A DNA stretch of 64,000 nt. Origin: Cliona cf. orientalis (lineage: Eukaryota; Porifera; Demospongiae; Clionaida; Clionaidae). The DNA is taken from positions 7,998,798 through 8,062,797 of the forward strand of contig OZ005689.1 of NCBI GenBank assembly GCA_963930775.1, read 5' to 3'. Shown piece after piece: positions 1 through 11,739 of the stretch. Under the pieces are notes generated by a model, which saw nothing but the letters and a program-made list of their open reading frames with translations, was not told the DNA's origin and ran no database searches. Within the stretch, counting starts at the first letter, position 1. Each line of letters starts with the position of its first letter. The position numbers and the translations under genes are program-made.

Positions 1-143
1 TGCTGTTATCCATCACACCATCATAACATTCTCTAGAAGTGACAAAACCTATATTCAATACGTGTACAGGAACAATAAAAATTAAAAATGGATAAATATA
101 ATTATATGTTATGTGTACACACTCGGATATTATTATGTCTTAC

Positions 144-3100
144 TAGTAACTGCTGTCAAGATGGATATCAGCACTGATATCATCACTATGCCTATTGGGA
201 AGTTCATTAATGGTAAACAGCGATAATATTATAAATAAGTGTATGCATCTGTACAAAAAACATTATTATTAATGGTGAGATTTTCCTATTCATACCTACG
301 AGGAAATCACTCACTGATAATAACTGCTTGGTTTTCCTTAATACTATAGGCTAGCTTAAGCTGGAGACTTATCAGCTAGCATCGATATCTGGATCAGTTG
401 CACTGATGCCTGGAAAGACCTATAGCTAATCTACTTCTTGTACGCTAGTGTATGCAACCTCTAGTTTTGCAGGCATGCATAATAAGAGCTTAGTGGTTCC
501 ATATTAGCCTAGTAAATTTTGACTGACGTTAATTTCAAGCATTCACTGTATATACCATTTTCATGGGTCGTAAACTCACACATACTGAGCAATAATAATT
601 ATTATTATTGCAGATATTACTCATGTACACACTGCAGCAAGCCAGTCACATAATGTGCAAGTCAATATGTGCTCAATTGTCCATTATTAATGACATTATA
701 GTTCAATGAGATCATACATATATTCAGGTGGTCTAAGGACTGGGACACCCATTTCAGAGCATGATTTTAGCTGTAACTTTAGCCACCATATCTCCAGAAC
801 AATACATGTTGTGAACAAGGAAGTTGCACCATAAGATAGACCAACCATTTCTCTAACCGCAAACTAATTAATGGCCACGCCCATTAATTAGCTGCCTCCT
901 GGTGACGTCATGCGTAAAGGCTATTCTGAAGACAAGATCGCAAAAGGCGGCGGTGAAGATCAATCTGGACGACTGTCTCTCTAGGCCTTAAATAAAGTTT
1001 ATATGCCTAACTAATAAATATCACTGGGGCAAGTTGATCTGTCATCGTACTGAGCGGGAATGCCCCAAGGTGTGATAAACCTAAGGTCACACGAGGGTTA
1101 TTTACCTGAATATCTCCCGTCTCGTTCAACAGTTCTTCCTGCCCCAGGGCAGTATGGCTTAAAATCGTCGTTACTCGCTTCGTACAACAGAGATATCTTC
1201 ATAGCTAAGCGTCTTCATCGCCGCCTCAGCCAACCTCTGCCTTTGTACAGCTACTATATGGCCATGATCGTGATCATGTGACTAAACGTATTGAAGTATA
1301 TTGCGCGCACGTGACCCCTGTGTGGCGCGAGCGTACCCAGTCCTTAGATTACCTGAGATATACCTGGCATACAATTCCCTGATCTTACTCCGTTCCTCTC
1401 TGCAATAAAGGACATTACTATGAATAGTACTATTATAAAGTGAAGGAAATAATACAACTGAGCCAAATGGCTGCAATTGTTTTCAATAACAAGTATATTA
1501 TTATAGTATTACAGTCAGAATAATAATATATTATATGGAATTTTGAATTCTCTAAGGATCGAGAAGCTACAATATCATAGTATTAGTCAGCTGCCTACCC
1601 TTTCTTTCTTTGCACACGGCACCTGTAACTTGTAAGTTTCTTAATTTTTCTATGATGCCCATAGATATCCTGTGACGTTTAACATTAATCTTGCTACCTG
1701 TGCCCATGTATCTCAAAATTGAGATCTTTGCTGAGAAAGTTAATTGGAAATTTTGCCTGCTATTAATAGTTTTTGTGTACGAGTAGCTAATTAATACAGG
1801 ATCTGCCTCCCCCTCCCTCCTTGATCCTGTATTAGCTACTCATAAAGGTGGTATGGGGGGTAGGTACTGTGAATGTGTATAACAAGTTACAAGGCACATC
1901 AATCTAAATTTTGGAAAGTTTGAACTAACTAACAATGAATTGCATATACTTACGCGTATTAACATTTGAGTCACTGACTGTCTGTTCTGAATCAGCTGTT
2001 GGCATAGCACGATCGTAATTATTATTGGTAGTAGCAGAGTCCAACTTTGTTGCAGTGGAAGAATCCGAGGCTTCTACTGAAATGTCAGTATGATAGTATG
2101 CAACCCGTGAAATTGTATACACATCATGTAAATATCAAACCCTTATTCTAGGCTATAATAATATAACATTATCCATGAGCCACCTTCATGCTCTTGAATG
2201 GCTTGTAATAATATGAATCAGGCTTGAAAATAGCTAGGGTTATCATAGCAGGCCACTCACGCTTTTTCAATGTTGCATTGCGTTGCTGCGTGCATGCAAC
2301 ATTGAAAAACTGGAAGTGGCCTCGGGACGAGGCTAGAGTTATCACACTGAATAGCATGCTTACTTCTTCCTATGGCCACTGAAACAACTTTAACAAGTGT
2401 TATTATGAAAGCTGGAGATGATTAAGAGGATAATTATTATATCCTGTTCCCCCATCCCCATGATTATCTAGTTAATTGGAGCAGGAGCTTGATCATGATT
2501 AATTTTATGCAATTAATAACTTAAAGATACTTACTTGAAACGAATGTAACATTGTATTTAGTAGATGGTTGTCTAGTTCTATCACTGAACTTGAATTCAA
2601 TGCAATAGAAGCACTGGGGCTCATTCTCGACGGTAACTGTCACAGGACACCTTGCTCTCATTTTTATATCAGGACTAGGATTTTGGACATTATCGGGGCA
2701 GCCACTATCAGTTTCTGGTCCTTGGACAGGGTCATACCGAAGTAATAAAATATCGGCAGAACTAGTGCTTTCCAATATGCACTCTAAGATCCCTGTGGAC
2801 TTTTCAAATGTCTTTGTGATGGTATTATCAGGGTTCTGAGAGGAGGTCCGATTGATAACAACATAATTATATTATTCACAATAATTATTATGACAAATTT
2901 AAAGATTTTGTATTATCCACTTGCTTGTATGTTATCAACTTACTTGTATACAATAGTTTTCACTTTGTGCAAATCTTAATAGATCTAGAATGATCACGAT
3001 CCATACACTTTTCAAGTGCCTGTCACAATAATTATATAAAGATTTACACTTTTACACAGCAGATTTACCTCAAGCTTGCATGCCATATAATATTATTATA

Positions 3101-3195
3101 ATGTCATGCGTCCTGTATAATAGTATTAGCCGATTGTCGGAACAATTATCGTTCTCATTATACTCTCACTGGGCTAAATTAAGTACTTACACCAT
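144..3195 (-). CDS. Gene 1, left copy: Ig-like single-pass receptor, 3' end beyond the window
   Basis: Assembled from splice signals on the minus strand. CDS exons are 3195-3191 (ATGGT, then GTAAGT), 3019-2944, 2835-2535, 2076-1954 and probably 191-144. The first two give a 27-residue start with a hydrophobic core (WIVIILDLL), which fits a signal peptide ending in ENYCIQ. The third is a cysteine-containing Ig-like exon with LLLRYDP and QCFYCIEF. The fourth is a Ser/Thr/Asn-rich stalk. The 191-144 exon encodes a hydrophobic run (MISVLISILTAV) that I read as the membrane segment. Introns after the Ig exon are phase 1. A short stalk exon between 192 and 1953 and the tail exon (past position 1) were not resolved. 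The Ig exon starts with NP in phase 0, as in gene 3, so the two look paralogous. It lies 320 bp head to head with gene 2. The ligand is unknown. Confidence 0.62.
2232..2337. mobile_element. Small hairpin MITE, TAGCCTCG family
   Basis: Short inverted repeat whose right end reads as the reverse of CTAGCCTCGTCCCGAGGCC. Internal arms pair around TTTTTCAATGTTGCAT and ATGCAACATTGAAAAA. Related elements lie at 6720-6801, 29549-29770 and 58659-58722. It sits in an intron of gene 1. Confidence 0.5.
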
Positions 3196-3515
3196 ATTCA
3201 ATGATACTCCCCTGGCTGTATATAGCTGACGTGACCCGTAGTGTATTAAGTGTACCAGACATCAATCGCTATATCGCTTGGATGATCGAGAAGATAGCTG
3301 CATGTAGCGACTATAGCCAACAGTAGTACTGATATCAATTGCGGCTCCTCCCAACAGCCAATTAGGACATAATTACAATGCTAGTAATTTGGTAACGCGT
3401 GAATCGGACTGACCGTATGCTATTCTAAAATCGATTTCCGCGATTATCAGATAATTGTCTCTGAACGTCGATTTAAAACCAGCCGGTATATATCAGTCTG
3501 GTTTCCAATTACAGG
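3196..3515. promoter_or_regulatory. Shared divergent promoter region between gene 1 and gene 2, left copy
   Basis: This 320-bp spacer separates the two start codons of oppositely oriented receptor genes. Its counterpart at 54997-55341 has the same layout and most of the same sequence, with indels. No TATA box can be assigned with confidence. A bidirectional promoter is inferred from position only. Confidence 0.35.
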
Positions 3516-4926
3516 ATGGCACTAAGACTACATGCAGCTATGCGCATTGCTATTCGCTCTTTATCTGGTTCTCGAAGTGTGCTCGTGATCGTGATAATTT
3601 TTATTAATTTCTTGCAATCAAAATCAGCAGCTCAACTGTGTAAGTATTAGTTGACTAACTGACTATTAAACTTCGATCTTTTAAGTTGTTTTAATTAATA
3701 TATATTCCATTTATATTAGATGTTGACCAGTCACCTGTGAATGCGACGGTGAATTTGGGCATAAATGCCACTTTTCACTGCTCCTATCGATCCGCCGCCT
3801 CTGGCGATGGGACTAGCGGCACGATTCTCTGGTTCATGAATGAAACCCTGATACATGACCTGCCAAGTGAATACAGCGCGATAATATCGGCGGTCAGCAC
3901 GCAACGCACGGATGGAGTCAATGGCGTGAATTCTACGCTGACTGTCTTAGGGAGCGAGCTGACCGATGGTACACGGTATAAATGCGGAATTTTGGACTTT
4001 GCAACAGTTTCAATTGTAAATTCATCCGCTTTCGTCTCGCTGACAGTTCAAAGTAGGTGTAGATATAAATCAATTTTATTACCATGCATGATTAATAATG
4101 TGTGTCAGATAATTAAAATTTTTAACATTCCTTCACAGCTACTAGTAATAGATCAGCTAGGACATACTATGGACCATAGTAGTATAGATGGCTGATCATT
4201 GCAATAATCATCATTGCATGGTGTATCTATGTCCATGCATGCCATTCCTTTGGTGGCCCCTCCATGGGCAAACTTAACGATCACTATCACAAATTTTAAT
4301 TGATTATCCCATGATCCGTAGTGGACCATTGAATTTTCACAAGTATTATTATTATATTACTTTTACTATACAGTCAACACTGATTCTATAGTTCTCTTCA
4401 TGTTCACTTCAATTATAGAACCAACAGTTAATGTGCAAGAAGGACTATCAAGTAGAAACAATGGTAACTTTGCTTTCAATTTTGCTTATCTTCAGTTTTA
4501 TCATGATTATGCACAATTATTTTTTGTTTTTCAGATCATTATAAAATTATTGCTATAATTTCTATTAGTACATCTGTTGGTGTAGTATTAATCGTCATTA
4601 TAGTAAGCAGTTTAGTGGTAGCTGCAGTTTGCATTATTAGTCGAAAGACTTGTAACGAAGGTAAAGGAATAAATTAGTTTAACTTCTGTATGTGTTTTAT
4701 GAAAATGCTTTAAATATGGATTAAATTTACAGATCTAGACACAAAAATGGAAATGGATGCTAATAAAGCGTATGCAACAGCTAACGAGAGTGCATTATAT
4801 GATACAATTGCTGCTCCAGTTGAAGGTGTGGAACATAATAATAGTGTTGCTAATAAGGAGACAGTGATGATGACATACAAAAATGAAGCTTATGAATCAC
4901 CAGGGAAGAATATGAAGTTGGAATAA
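3516..4926 (+). CDS. Gene 2, left copy: single-Ig transmembrane receptor with tyrosine-bearing tail
   Basis: Five exons, 3516-3639, 3720-4052, 4419-4463, 4535-4660 and 4733-4926, join in phase 1 throughout and give 273 residues. Exon 1 is a signal peptide (core VLVIVIIFINFL). Exon 2 is one complete Ig domain, with Cys in ATFHCSY, Trp in ILWF, the YxC motif RYKCGI, and several N-glycosylation sequons. Exon 3 is a short stalk. Exon 4 is the membrane helix (GVVLIVIIVSSLVVAAVCII) followed by basic SRK. Exon 5 is a cytoplasmic tail with tyrosines in KAYATA, ALYDTI, TYKNEAYESP. YDTI is a YxxI site and YKN fits the Grb2-type SH2 motif pYxN. The start was chosen at the ATG directly before the signal core. 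It is a surface receptor by architecture, with unknown ligand. Confidence 0.85.
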
Positions 4927-5084
4927 CTGCATATGTATACTGCAGAAACCACGTACACAGGCAGTGACTCACAGGAGGCGTAATTTAGATAGTTTAATAG
5001 TATTACTTCCACAATACAGATCAGCGTCAATAATCACGGTAATCATTTCAGCGTATAATATTATTATTATTATAAATTATTGTG

Positions 5085-5760
5085 CCATTATACGTTGTTG
5101 GTGGCTGAACTCCTTGCATGAGCGTGGCTCCACTTTACGCTGGTGGCTAAGCTTAAACACCTTAAGCGTGGCTCCTATATAATTGCACTGGTGGTTAAAT
5201 TCCTTGAGCGTGACTCCAGTATATACGCTGATGGCTGAACTCCTTGAGCGTGCCCCCACTTACGCCAGTGGCTAAACTCCTTAAGCGTGGCTCCTATATA
5301 TTGCACTGGTGGCTACGGTAAACTCCTTGAGCGTGACTCTAATTACGCTGATGGCTAACTCCTTGAGCGTGGCCCCACTTACGCCGGTGGCTAAACTCCT
5401 TGAGCGTGGCCCCATTTTTATACGCTGGTGGCTAAACTCCTTAAATGTGGCTCCTATTGTACTGGTGGCTAACTCCTTGAGCGTAGCTCTAATTACGTTG
5501 GTGGCTAAACTCCTTAAGCGTGGCTCCTATTGGACTGGTGGCTAACTCCTTGAGCGTGGCTCTAATTACGCTGGTGGCTAACTCCTTAAGCGTGGATCCT
5601 ATGGTACTGGTGGCTAACTCCTTGAGCGTGGCTCAATCTACGCAAACACCTTCAGCGTGGCTATGGCTACACAGTCTTACGCAGGTGGCTAAACTCCTTC
5701 AGCGTGGCTACACTGGCTAATAATAAACTTCTTGAGCGTGCCTCGGAGTTTAATACAGCC
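5085..5760 (+). repeat. 36-bp minisatellite downstream of gene 2, left copy
   Basis: Roughly eighteen diverged units of about 36 bp, with the core GTGGCTAACTCCTTGAGCG and variable inserts such as TCTAATTACGCTG or TCCTATTGGACTG. The unit is a multiple of three, so frames stay open and read as a 12-residue repeat (NSLSVALITLVA). It starts about 160 bp after the gene 2 stop. A matching array follows the right copy at 56915-57690. Confidence 0.9.
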
Positions 5761-6719
5761 CCCAGAGAGAAAGAAGGAAATGGGGGGAGCGAGAATATTT
5801 TGGTGCTGTGGTACAGGTGACCAGTAATTTCCCTAAGATTAATAGCCACTTAGAGAATATGATATCACCGTCACACCCCAAAACAAAATATAATACATTT
5901 CCATCCCAGAATTGTTCGTCTTAATTATCTAGGTAATGCATACATCTTATATCTTAATACCCGTGCCCTATTCATATTGCATGCATGCCCAAATTGGGCT
6001 CCCGACATAAACAACAACACTATTATCTAATTAGGTCAATAAAATTTGAAACGTGAACATCGCTACCTAATAATTAGATTTTAAATTAGGTTTTTAGATT
6101 GAACTAGCACTGCATCAGAAGTTAGTTTTTCCTGAAGTTCACAAAAATTGTCTTTCTTGTTTGAGTGCTTGTGAATGTAGTATCTTTTGTCTATCATAAG
6201 ATCATGTTGGTAGCAACCTGTAGAAATGATAGATAAAGCCTATTCATTGCAATGACAACATAGATCTGCACACAATAGCTAATTATTATACCATATTGTA
6301 ACACTTACATGATATCAGTGCAGTTATGCCCACCTGCAACTGCAATAGTACACCTACACAGAAAATTGAAAGCTATGATAGCAAGTCACCATACAACTTT
6401 TGGTAGTTTCATCCTCTACAGGTACCTTTTTGCGTATATACGGCCATAGATAATGCATAGTCTAAATTATCTACGATACGGCATTTAAAAAGGTGGGAGA
6501 CATGTTGTGATATTTATGATGAGTGTTGTGATTAACACACTTACCCACTGGCATAATATTATGATTCTGAGATCTTCCGTTATTTCTACCTGTATGCAAG
6601 GAGTATTTATTAATAGATTTCATATGTATCCGGTGTACTAGTCTAAGGACTAATTCCTAATTAAATACTCTTACTACATCAATAACACTTAGTCAAAAAG
6701 TTAATGGTTGTAGTCCCAG

Positions 6720-6801
6720 CTAGCCTCATCCCCAGGCCACTCCCATGTTTTCGTACCCTTTTCTGCATGTAACATTGAAAAACATGGGAGTGGCCTGGGA
6801 A
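6720..6801. mobile_element. Small hairpin MITE, TAGCCTCA variant
   Basis: Inverted repeat pairing CAGGCCACTCCCATGTTTT with AAAACATGGGAGTGGCCTG. The same insertion is at 58659-58722 in the other duplicate, so it predates the duplication. Confidence 0.6.
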
Positions 6802-7722
6802 CTACATACAGAACTACATATAAATCTGGATATCTGCTTTAATCAAGATTTAGGGCAACTGTAACAGATGGAAAACTCAATCAATCTGATCACAAATTGT
6901 TGTGAGTAACCTCCATCGTTAACAACAGGAAACAGCTATTAAATGATGTGAATTTAAGGGGCTAACCATTAACCATTAGAGTAAGTGTTATCGATCACGT
7001 AACAAGAATTGTGGCCATACACATTATCATTGTGCAATTGAGAGTCACTCATGTGTGGTAAACCACAATCTGAAAGGGGCCGGGGGGAGGGGAAGGGGGT
7101 ACCGTATATAGTGTTCGGGGTAAGAGCCCGCATACTCCCGAGTAAGAGTTCATAATATACCACATTTCAAGGGATAAATGTTACAGTAGCAGCTTCATAA
7201 TAATGACAGTCATATCCCGGATAAGCCATATTTAAGTACCAATGGGTGCTTATCCAGGATACTACAATAACCAAAGCATAAGATGCTGTATGAATGGCAC
7301 TTACGTGGAGTTACAGTGGTACTATTTTTCTGTTCCATGAATGTGGAGTTTGAAGTGGAAATCAGCTCAACACCAGTAGCAGTAGGAGAGCCTGTTTGTG
7401 CAGTGTCATCTATTGTCATAGTGATGTTATCATCGTCATCAATTCATGTCACGTCGTTTAGATGCGTGTATGATAGCAGAGTGTATGTCAGTGTGTGCAC
7501 GTGTTTGTGTGTGGGGGGGGGGGGTGAGTATGTTGCAATTGGGTATGCGTATGTATATAATAATATTGTGACCCAAAGTCTTCGACTTAATGCTCAATGT
7601 ATATATATTAGCCCAGTCCTGAGAACTAGGCCCATGATTATCACCAGAACACCAAGCTAGCCTCGTGTTACACATAAATTAAAGGTGGGAATAGGGATGG
7701 GCACGAAGCTGTACACTAAGCC

Positions 7723-8069
7723 CAGTGGCGTACCCAGGGGGGTGCTCAGGGTGCTGGAGCACCCCCATCAGCTCTGGCACAACAGCCAGTTCAGTAGCTC
7801 AGTGACAAATATTGTTACTGATAATCGATGACTGGAAGCTAGCTACTACCAACAATAAACTTACTGGCCTCTAAAATTCGCTCCCATAACTGCAGTTTCT
7901 CATCCCTATTCGGCCTAAAACAGCCTTCTTTGTCAGCCAGCTACCTTCAAGAACGCGTTTAATTAGGGGTGTGGTCAATATTTTGGGGGCATGGCTAAAA
8001 ATTTTGCGCGCGCGCTTCGCGCGCGAATGTCTTAGCACTCCCCTCCCTCAAATCCTGGGAACGCCACTG
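7723..8069. mobile_element. hAT-like MITE inserted only in the left duplicate
   Basis: Ends are CAGTGGCGTACCCAGG and, on the opposite strand, CAGTGGCGTTCCCAGG. This terminal motif is typical of hAT-superfamily elements. The right duplicate has no element at the matching place (about 59706), which gives an empty site. The flanks share AAGC-like sequence, but an exact 8-bp target duplication is not clear. It contains a perfect GCGCGCGCTTCGCGCGCG-type hairpin near 8010-8030. Confidence 0.75.
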
Positions 8070-8804
8070 AAGCTAGCCATCCACATTCAGGGTTTCCTTT
8101 CAGATTATTTTAATGAAATTTGGAGCTACAATAATTAAATTTTGATAAGACAGTTGTAGGGATACAAATCTAATTGTGGGAGGATGGCATTTAGCAATCG
8201 AGGTACCCTTAGTAGACATTGAATTGAAGCTTAATCACCCCCTTCATGAATACTAGGAAGAATCCTTATGATTATGAGAATTAATTTTGGTAATTTACAA
8301 ACATGGCAGTTATATAGTGACTTACTTGAGCCTTGGACAACAACACTGAAGTGAGCAGACAGCTGGTTCATTTGGTCGAACAGTGCACGTTCAACACAGA
8401 AGAACGTTTCCGACACATTTTCCATGTCCACTGTCACTGAGCAACTTGTACTCACTCTCCCAACGTTTGTACTTTGACCTCTGCGGCAGTAGTACTCCTG
8501 AACCGTTGACACAGCGGTACACCTCTGCAATAACTGAGTTTTTATTTCGTGCTGTGCACTGCAAGTCGTCTATATTATCATGAAAAATCTCCATGATAAC
8601 CTCGCTGGGATTCTGTGTATAGTGGTAATAGAAAAGTAATACATGTACACTGTCACATGTAGTCAGTGATATACGGTGGCCCAGAAGGGCCATGTCCATT
8701 ACCCAATATAATATTTCCCATTACTAATTTCAACTTTTCTCATTACCAGCTTCCAATTTGGTTATTTCTCATTTCTGATTTTGAGTTTTCTCATTACCAT
8801 AAAA

Positions 8805-9196
8805 GTTCTAATTACAGCGCCAAAAAAAATAATTCTAATCTTCGTGTGGCGCTTATATTAGAACGTAAAAAATTGCATTAAGAAGCCAGTGGCGCTTAGA
8901 TTAGGGCGGCGCTTACTAATTAGAACGAGCTAGCTGTGCTTATAATCGCGCCGCATGTACTTACCGGTTACAGATATGCCGGGTGATTTTGAAGTCAGCT
9001 TCTATGCTGTGGTACGTGGCTTTCATGTGTACCAAGCTATTTGGACTCCTACAGTCGGAGAAGCACTAGCGACACAGCGGGAGCATGGTAATCCCGAAAG
9101 TGCTTATGCAGTGGCCGTTACGCAGCATTTACCACGTTCTAATTATAAGCGCCAGTTTTAATATTTCTGACTGGAGGTTGGCGCTATATTTAGAAC
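8805..9196. mobile_element. MITE with GTTCTAATTACAGCGCC ends
   Basis: Left end GTTCTAATTACAGCGCCAA pairs with right end TTGGCGCTATATTTAGAAC. Internal copies of the same motif make it a compound palindrome. A related element lies at 14733-15132. It sits right next to the left edge of the receptor duplication. Confidence 0.6.
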
Positions 9197-10541
9197 AGAA
9201 AAAATATGATACAATGCCAAGTGGTGCTTAAGGTACCATTAAATTGCGTGGGCGTGAGGTGGGGGATATGACACCTAAACCACATCAAAGTCATTAGTGA
9301 GGTGCATGTTGTGTAACCACGCCCTTTTAATTGCACAGGTCTCAGGGGTGTGGCTGCTAGAGCCGGAAGTGTTCATTTAATATCCTCCATGGACCGGAAG
9401 CCGAGCCGGAAGGGAGGGGCCAGGCCACGCCCAAAACAGCCCCACCCTGTTTCCCAAGGACCACCATTCTCAATCAAGTGCCTACTAACCACCGGATGTC
9501 CACCGGAAGCCCACAATCAATCCCAATTAAAACACACAGCTTCCTCAAGGCCAAAACACACACAAACACTTGGAGGCCGTTCTGCCACACCGCCCACACA
9601 AGAGCTCACCTCATTTCCTGTGTGGGCGGAGTAACAACACGTCATCGCAACCACATCCGCTTCAAACCATCGTCAGCTTCCGTCCAGCCGTACAGGCCCC
9701 TCGATCGCACCGCCGTACAGTGCCTCATTAACAGACATAGCCTCCTCCTGCCACGCCCCCAAAGCCTCCTGGACGGGTTCAAAGGTCACCACCGCATCCG
9801 GGACACGCCCACTTATCGCCGCAGCCACGTCCCCGGCCCCGATGTCCAAGCACTGGCCTGTGAAGCCACGCCCAATCGGAAGCAATAAAACCTGCATTAA
9901 CGCACACGCACACACTCCACACAGTGCCAGGAACACGCCCACATGCTTAATTAGGCCTAATTAGCTTTTTTTTTTTTTTTTTTTTCAAGGCGACCAGAAC
10001 ACTAAGCAGAAAAAAAAATTGTCCAGAAACCATCATATAATCGAGCTGGATGCATAGTGGAACCATACAATGCAAGCAGGCAGCCTAGATTTCAATTTTG
10101 TCAAAAGTTGGTAAAGGTCGTCACGTTTATGTGCGCGCGTGGCCCCACCCCTCACGTAGCGCGTGGGCGGAAACATTGCAAACGCATGGCTTCCCTGTAC
10201 AAACATAGGGGGAAACTTCAAAGGGCCGTAACTTTAATTCTAAGGCGTGAATCAAAAATCTGTCCGGTCAAATCTCTAGTTTCGACCCATTCTGCGTGCC
10301 CATGTAAAAATTGTCCCCCCAAGTACTCCCAAACCCCCCATGAATTAGATTATTTATTTAAATTTGCTTTTTTCAAGCTACCGTGCACACTAAGCAGAAA
10401 AAAAAAAAACTGCGGCACATAAGTATACGTACCTGCATTGTATAGGTTCGCACAAATTAATATGCACTTAGGCTTACTTTACATTGATTGTTTACCATGC
10501 ACATACATACACTGCAATACTTTATGTACATTTGGTATATA

Positions 10542-11094
10542 CAGTGGAACCCCTCTTAACGGCCACCCCTGATGGGCGGCCGCCCTGTCTATAACGGCCA
10601 CTCACCTTGGTCCCGATTGCATCTCCATATAAGATAGTACTTAAGAAACCCCTGGTTGGCGGCCACCCCTCTACTCCGTACAACGGCCACGTATTGTGGC
10701 CCCAAATGATGCTCACCAATACGTATTGACCTCGCACTACGGCCAGCTCCACCCACTTTAGCCAAGGTAAAGGTCGTCATCGGCCAGCTCTACCCACTTT
10801 AACGATCATTAGTGCGCATGATCTCATACTACGGCCAGCTCCACCTACTTTTTTTATTAATCATCAGTCAGTACAGTTTACAATAGGCTAACCTTCCTTC
10901 ACTGTACAAGCCTTAACTCTGCTAGGCAGAGCACACTTAAAGAATATTTTAATCCTACTTAATATTTTATTGCATAATTCAAGTTGTGTTGTTGTTTTAT
11001 CAATTTATGGAAAAAACCCCTGAGTTAAGGCCACCCCTCTATAAAGGCCACTACCTCATTCCCCAATGGTGGCCGTTATAGAGGGGTTCCACTG
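10542..11094. mobile_element. Tc1/mariner- or pogo-like MITE
   Basis: Ends CAGTGGAACCCCTCT and AGAGGGGTTCCACTG are inverted and flanked by TA on both sides (10540-10541, 11095-11096). The subterminal region repeats TAACGGCCACCCCT-like motifs. CAGTGGAACC ends with TA target duplications are typical of Tc1/mariner-pogo MITEs. No transposase is present. Confidence 0.8.
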
Positions 11095-11565
11095 TATTAC
11101 TATGGTAACAACATCTAATGTCACTAAAACCATTCTTCAGTAGAGTAGAGCATCCCGGAAATAGTCAAGTCATGTTCAAAACAGCTACCCTAGCCCACAA
11201 TAATTTAATCAATGTACAGTGCCTGTACGATTTAGCATTGTTATACCATAGTAACAATACCAAGTACCTCAGGTGATTTCCACCCACTCTAACTGCGCTG
11301 CAGGCGCAGTTAGAGCTTGCTGGAAATCATCTAAGGAGCTACCATGCACACTAAGCACAAAAAGTTCCACATAATTAGAAACATGCATGTATATAATATT
11401 CACACGCTACAGTATAGTAATATTATTATAGTCATCCCGAGTATTACTGTAAAAAAATTGTCCAGAAACCACCACATAGTTGAGCTGGATACCCATACAA
11501 TCGGAAACAAGGCCATCTATGCTCCTAATAGAGCCTAGAAAACACAGAGTATATGATCAGTGTTG

Positions 11566-11739
11566 AGAGGTTCAGTATACCAGTGGCCGCTGCAATACGT
11601 TACTTCCTACTAGTACTCAAGATCACCACAGCACACACACAAGGCTAGGGGAAGAGGTTCAGTACCTGTGGCCACTGTAACACGTTACTTTGTACTAGTA
11701 CTCAAGATCACCACAGCACACACACAAGGCTAGGGGAGA
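11566..11739 (+). repeat. Tandem duplication, 87-bp period
   Basis: Two near-identical units beginning AGAGGTTCAGTA and ending ACACAAGGCTAGGGGA. Confidence 0.85.

Larger units (their letters stand above)
6081..8612 (-). pseudogene. Gene 3, left copy: Ig receptor with frameshifted Ig exon and no signal exon
   Basis: Exons matching the intact gene at 58007-60599 are 8612-8326 (Ig), 7409-7305 (stalk), 6589-6545 (stalk), 6353-6309 (TM) and 6217-6081 (tail and stop). Compared with the intact copy, the Ig exon lacks 8 bases after the RCVNGSG region. The frame then shifts and meets a stop at about 8391, inside the exon. The correct frame resumes as CRRGQSTNVGRVSTSC. No equivalent of the signal-peptide exon (60599-60516) is seen upstream, because homology between the copies stops at about 8640 and transposons follow. 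The stalk, TM and tail exons are still open and spliceable. The 45-nt TM exon is 12 nt shorter than in the right copy. Most likely a pseudogene, since two independent lesions are present. Confidence 0.75.
2546..8640 (+). repeat. Left copy of a ~6-kb direct segmental duplication
   Basis: Sequence from within the gene 1 Ig exon to just upstream of the gene 3 Ig exon recurs in the same orientation at 54323-60262. Exon 2 of gene 2 differs at 10 of 333 positions. The left copy carries an extra transposon at 7723-8069 and ends at about 8640, where transposon-rich DNA begins. Confidence 0.9.

Noticed and set aside
3720-4052. Positive selection on the gene 2 Ig domain
   Set aside because: 6 replacement against 4 silent differences gives a rate ratio below one once site numbers are considered. 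Two sequences are too few in any case.
5085-5760. CRISPR-like array
   Set aside because: Units are contiguous with no unique spacers, and the genome is eukaryotic.
7283-7660. 125-codon plus-strand frame
   Set aside because: Antisense to the gene 3 stalk exon and crosses a G-run. The minus-strand exon is supported by the duplicate.
9350-9942. Open frames of 89-136 codons on both strands in the TTAA elements (also 28478-29134)
   Set aside because: Open in several frames on both strands at once, Pro/Arg/Ser-rich without domains, and part of a non-autonomous transposon. More likely low-stop GC-rich DNA than genes.
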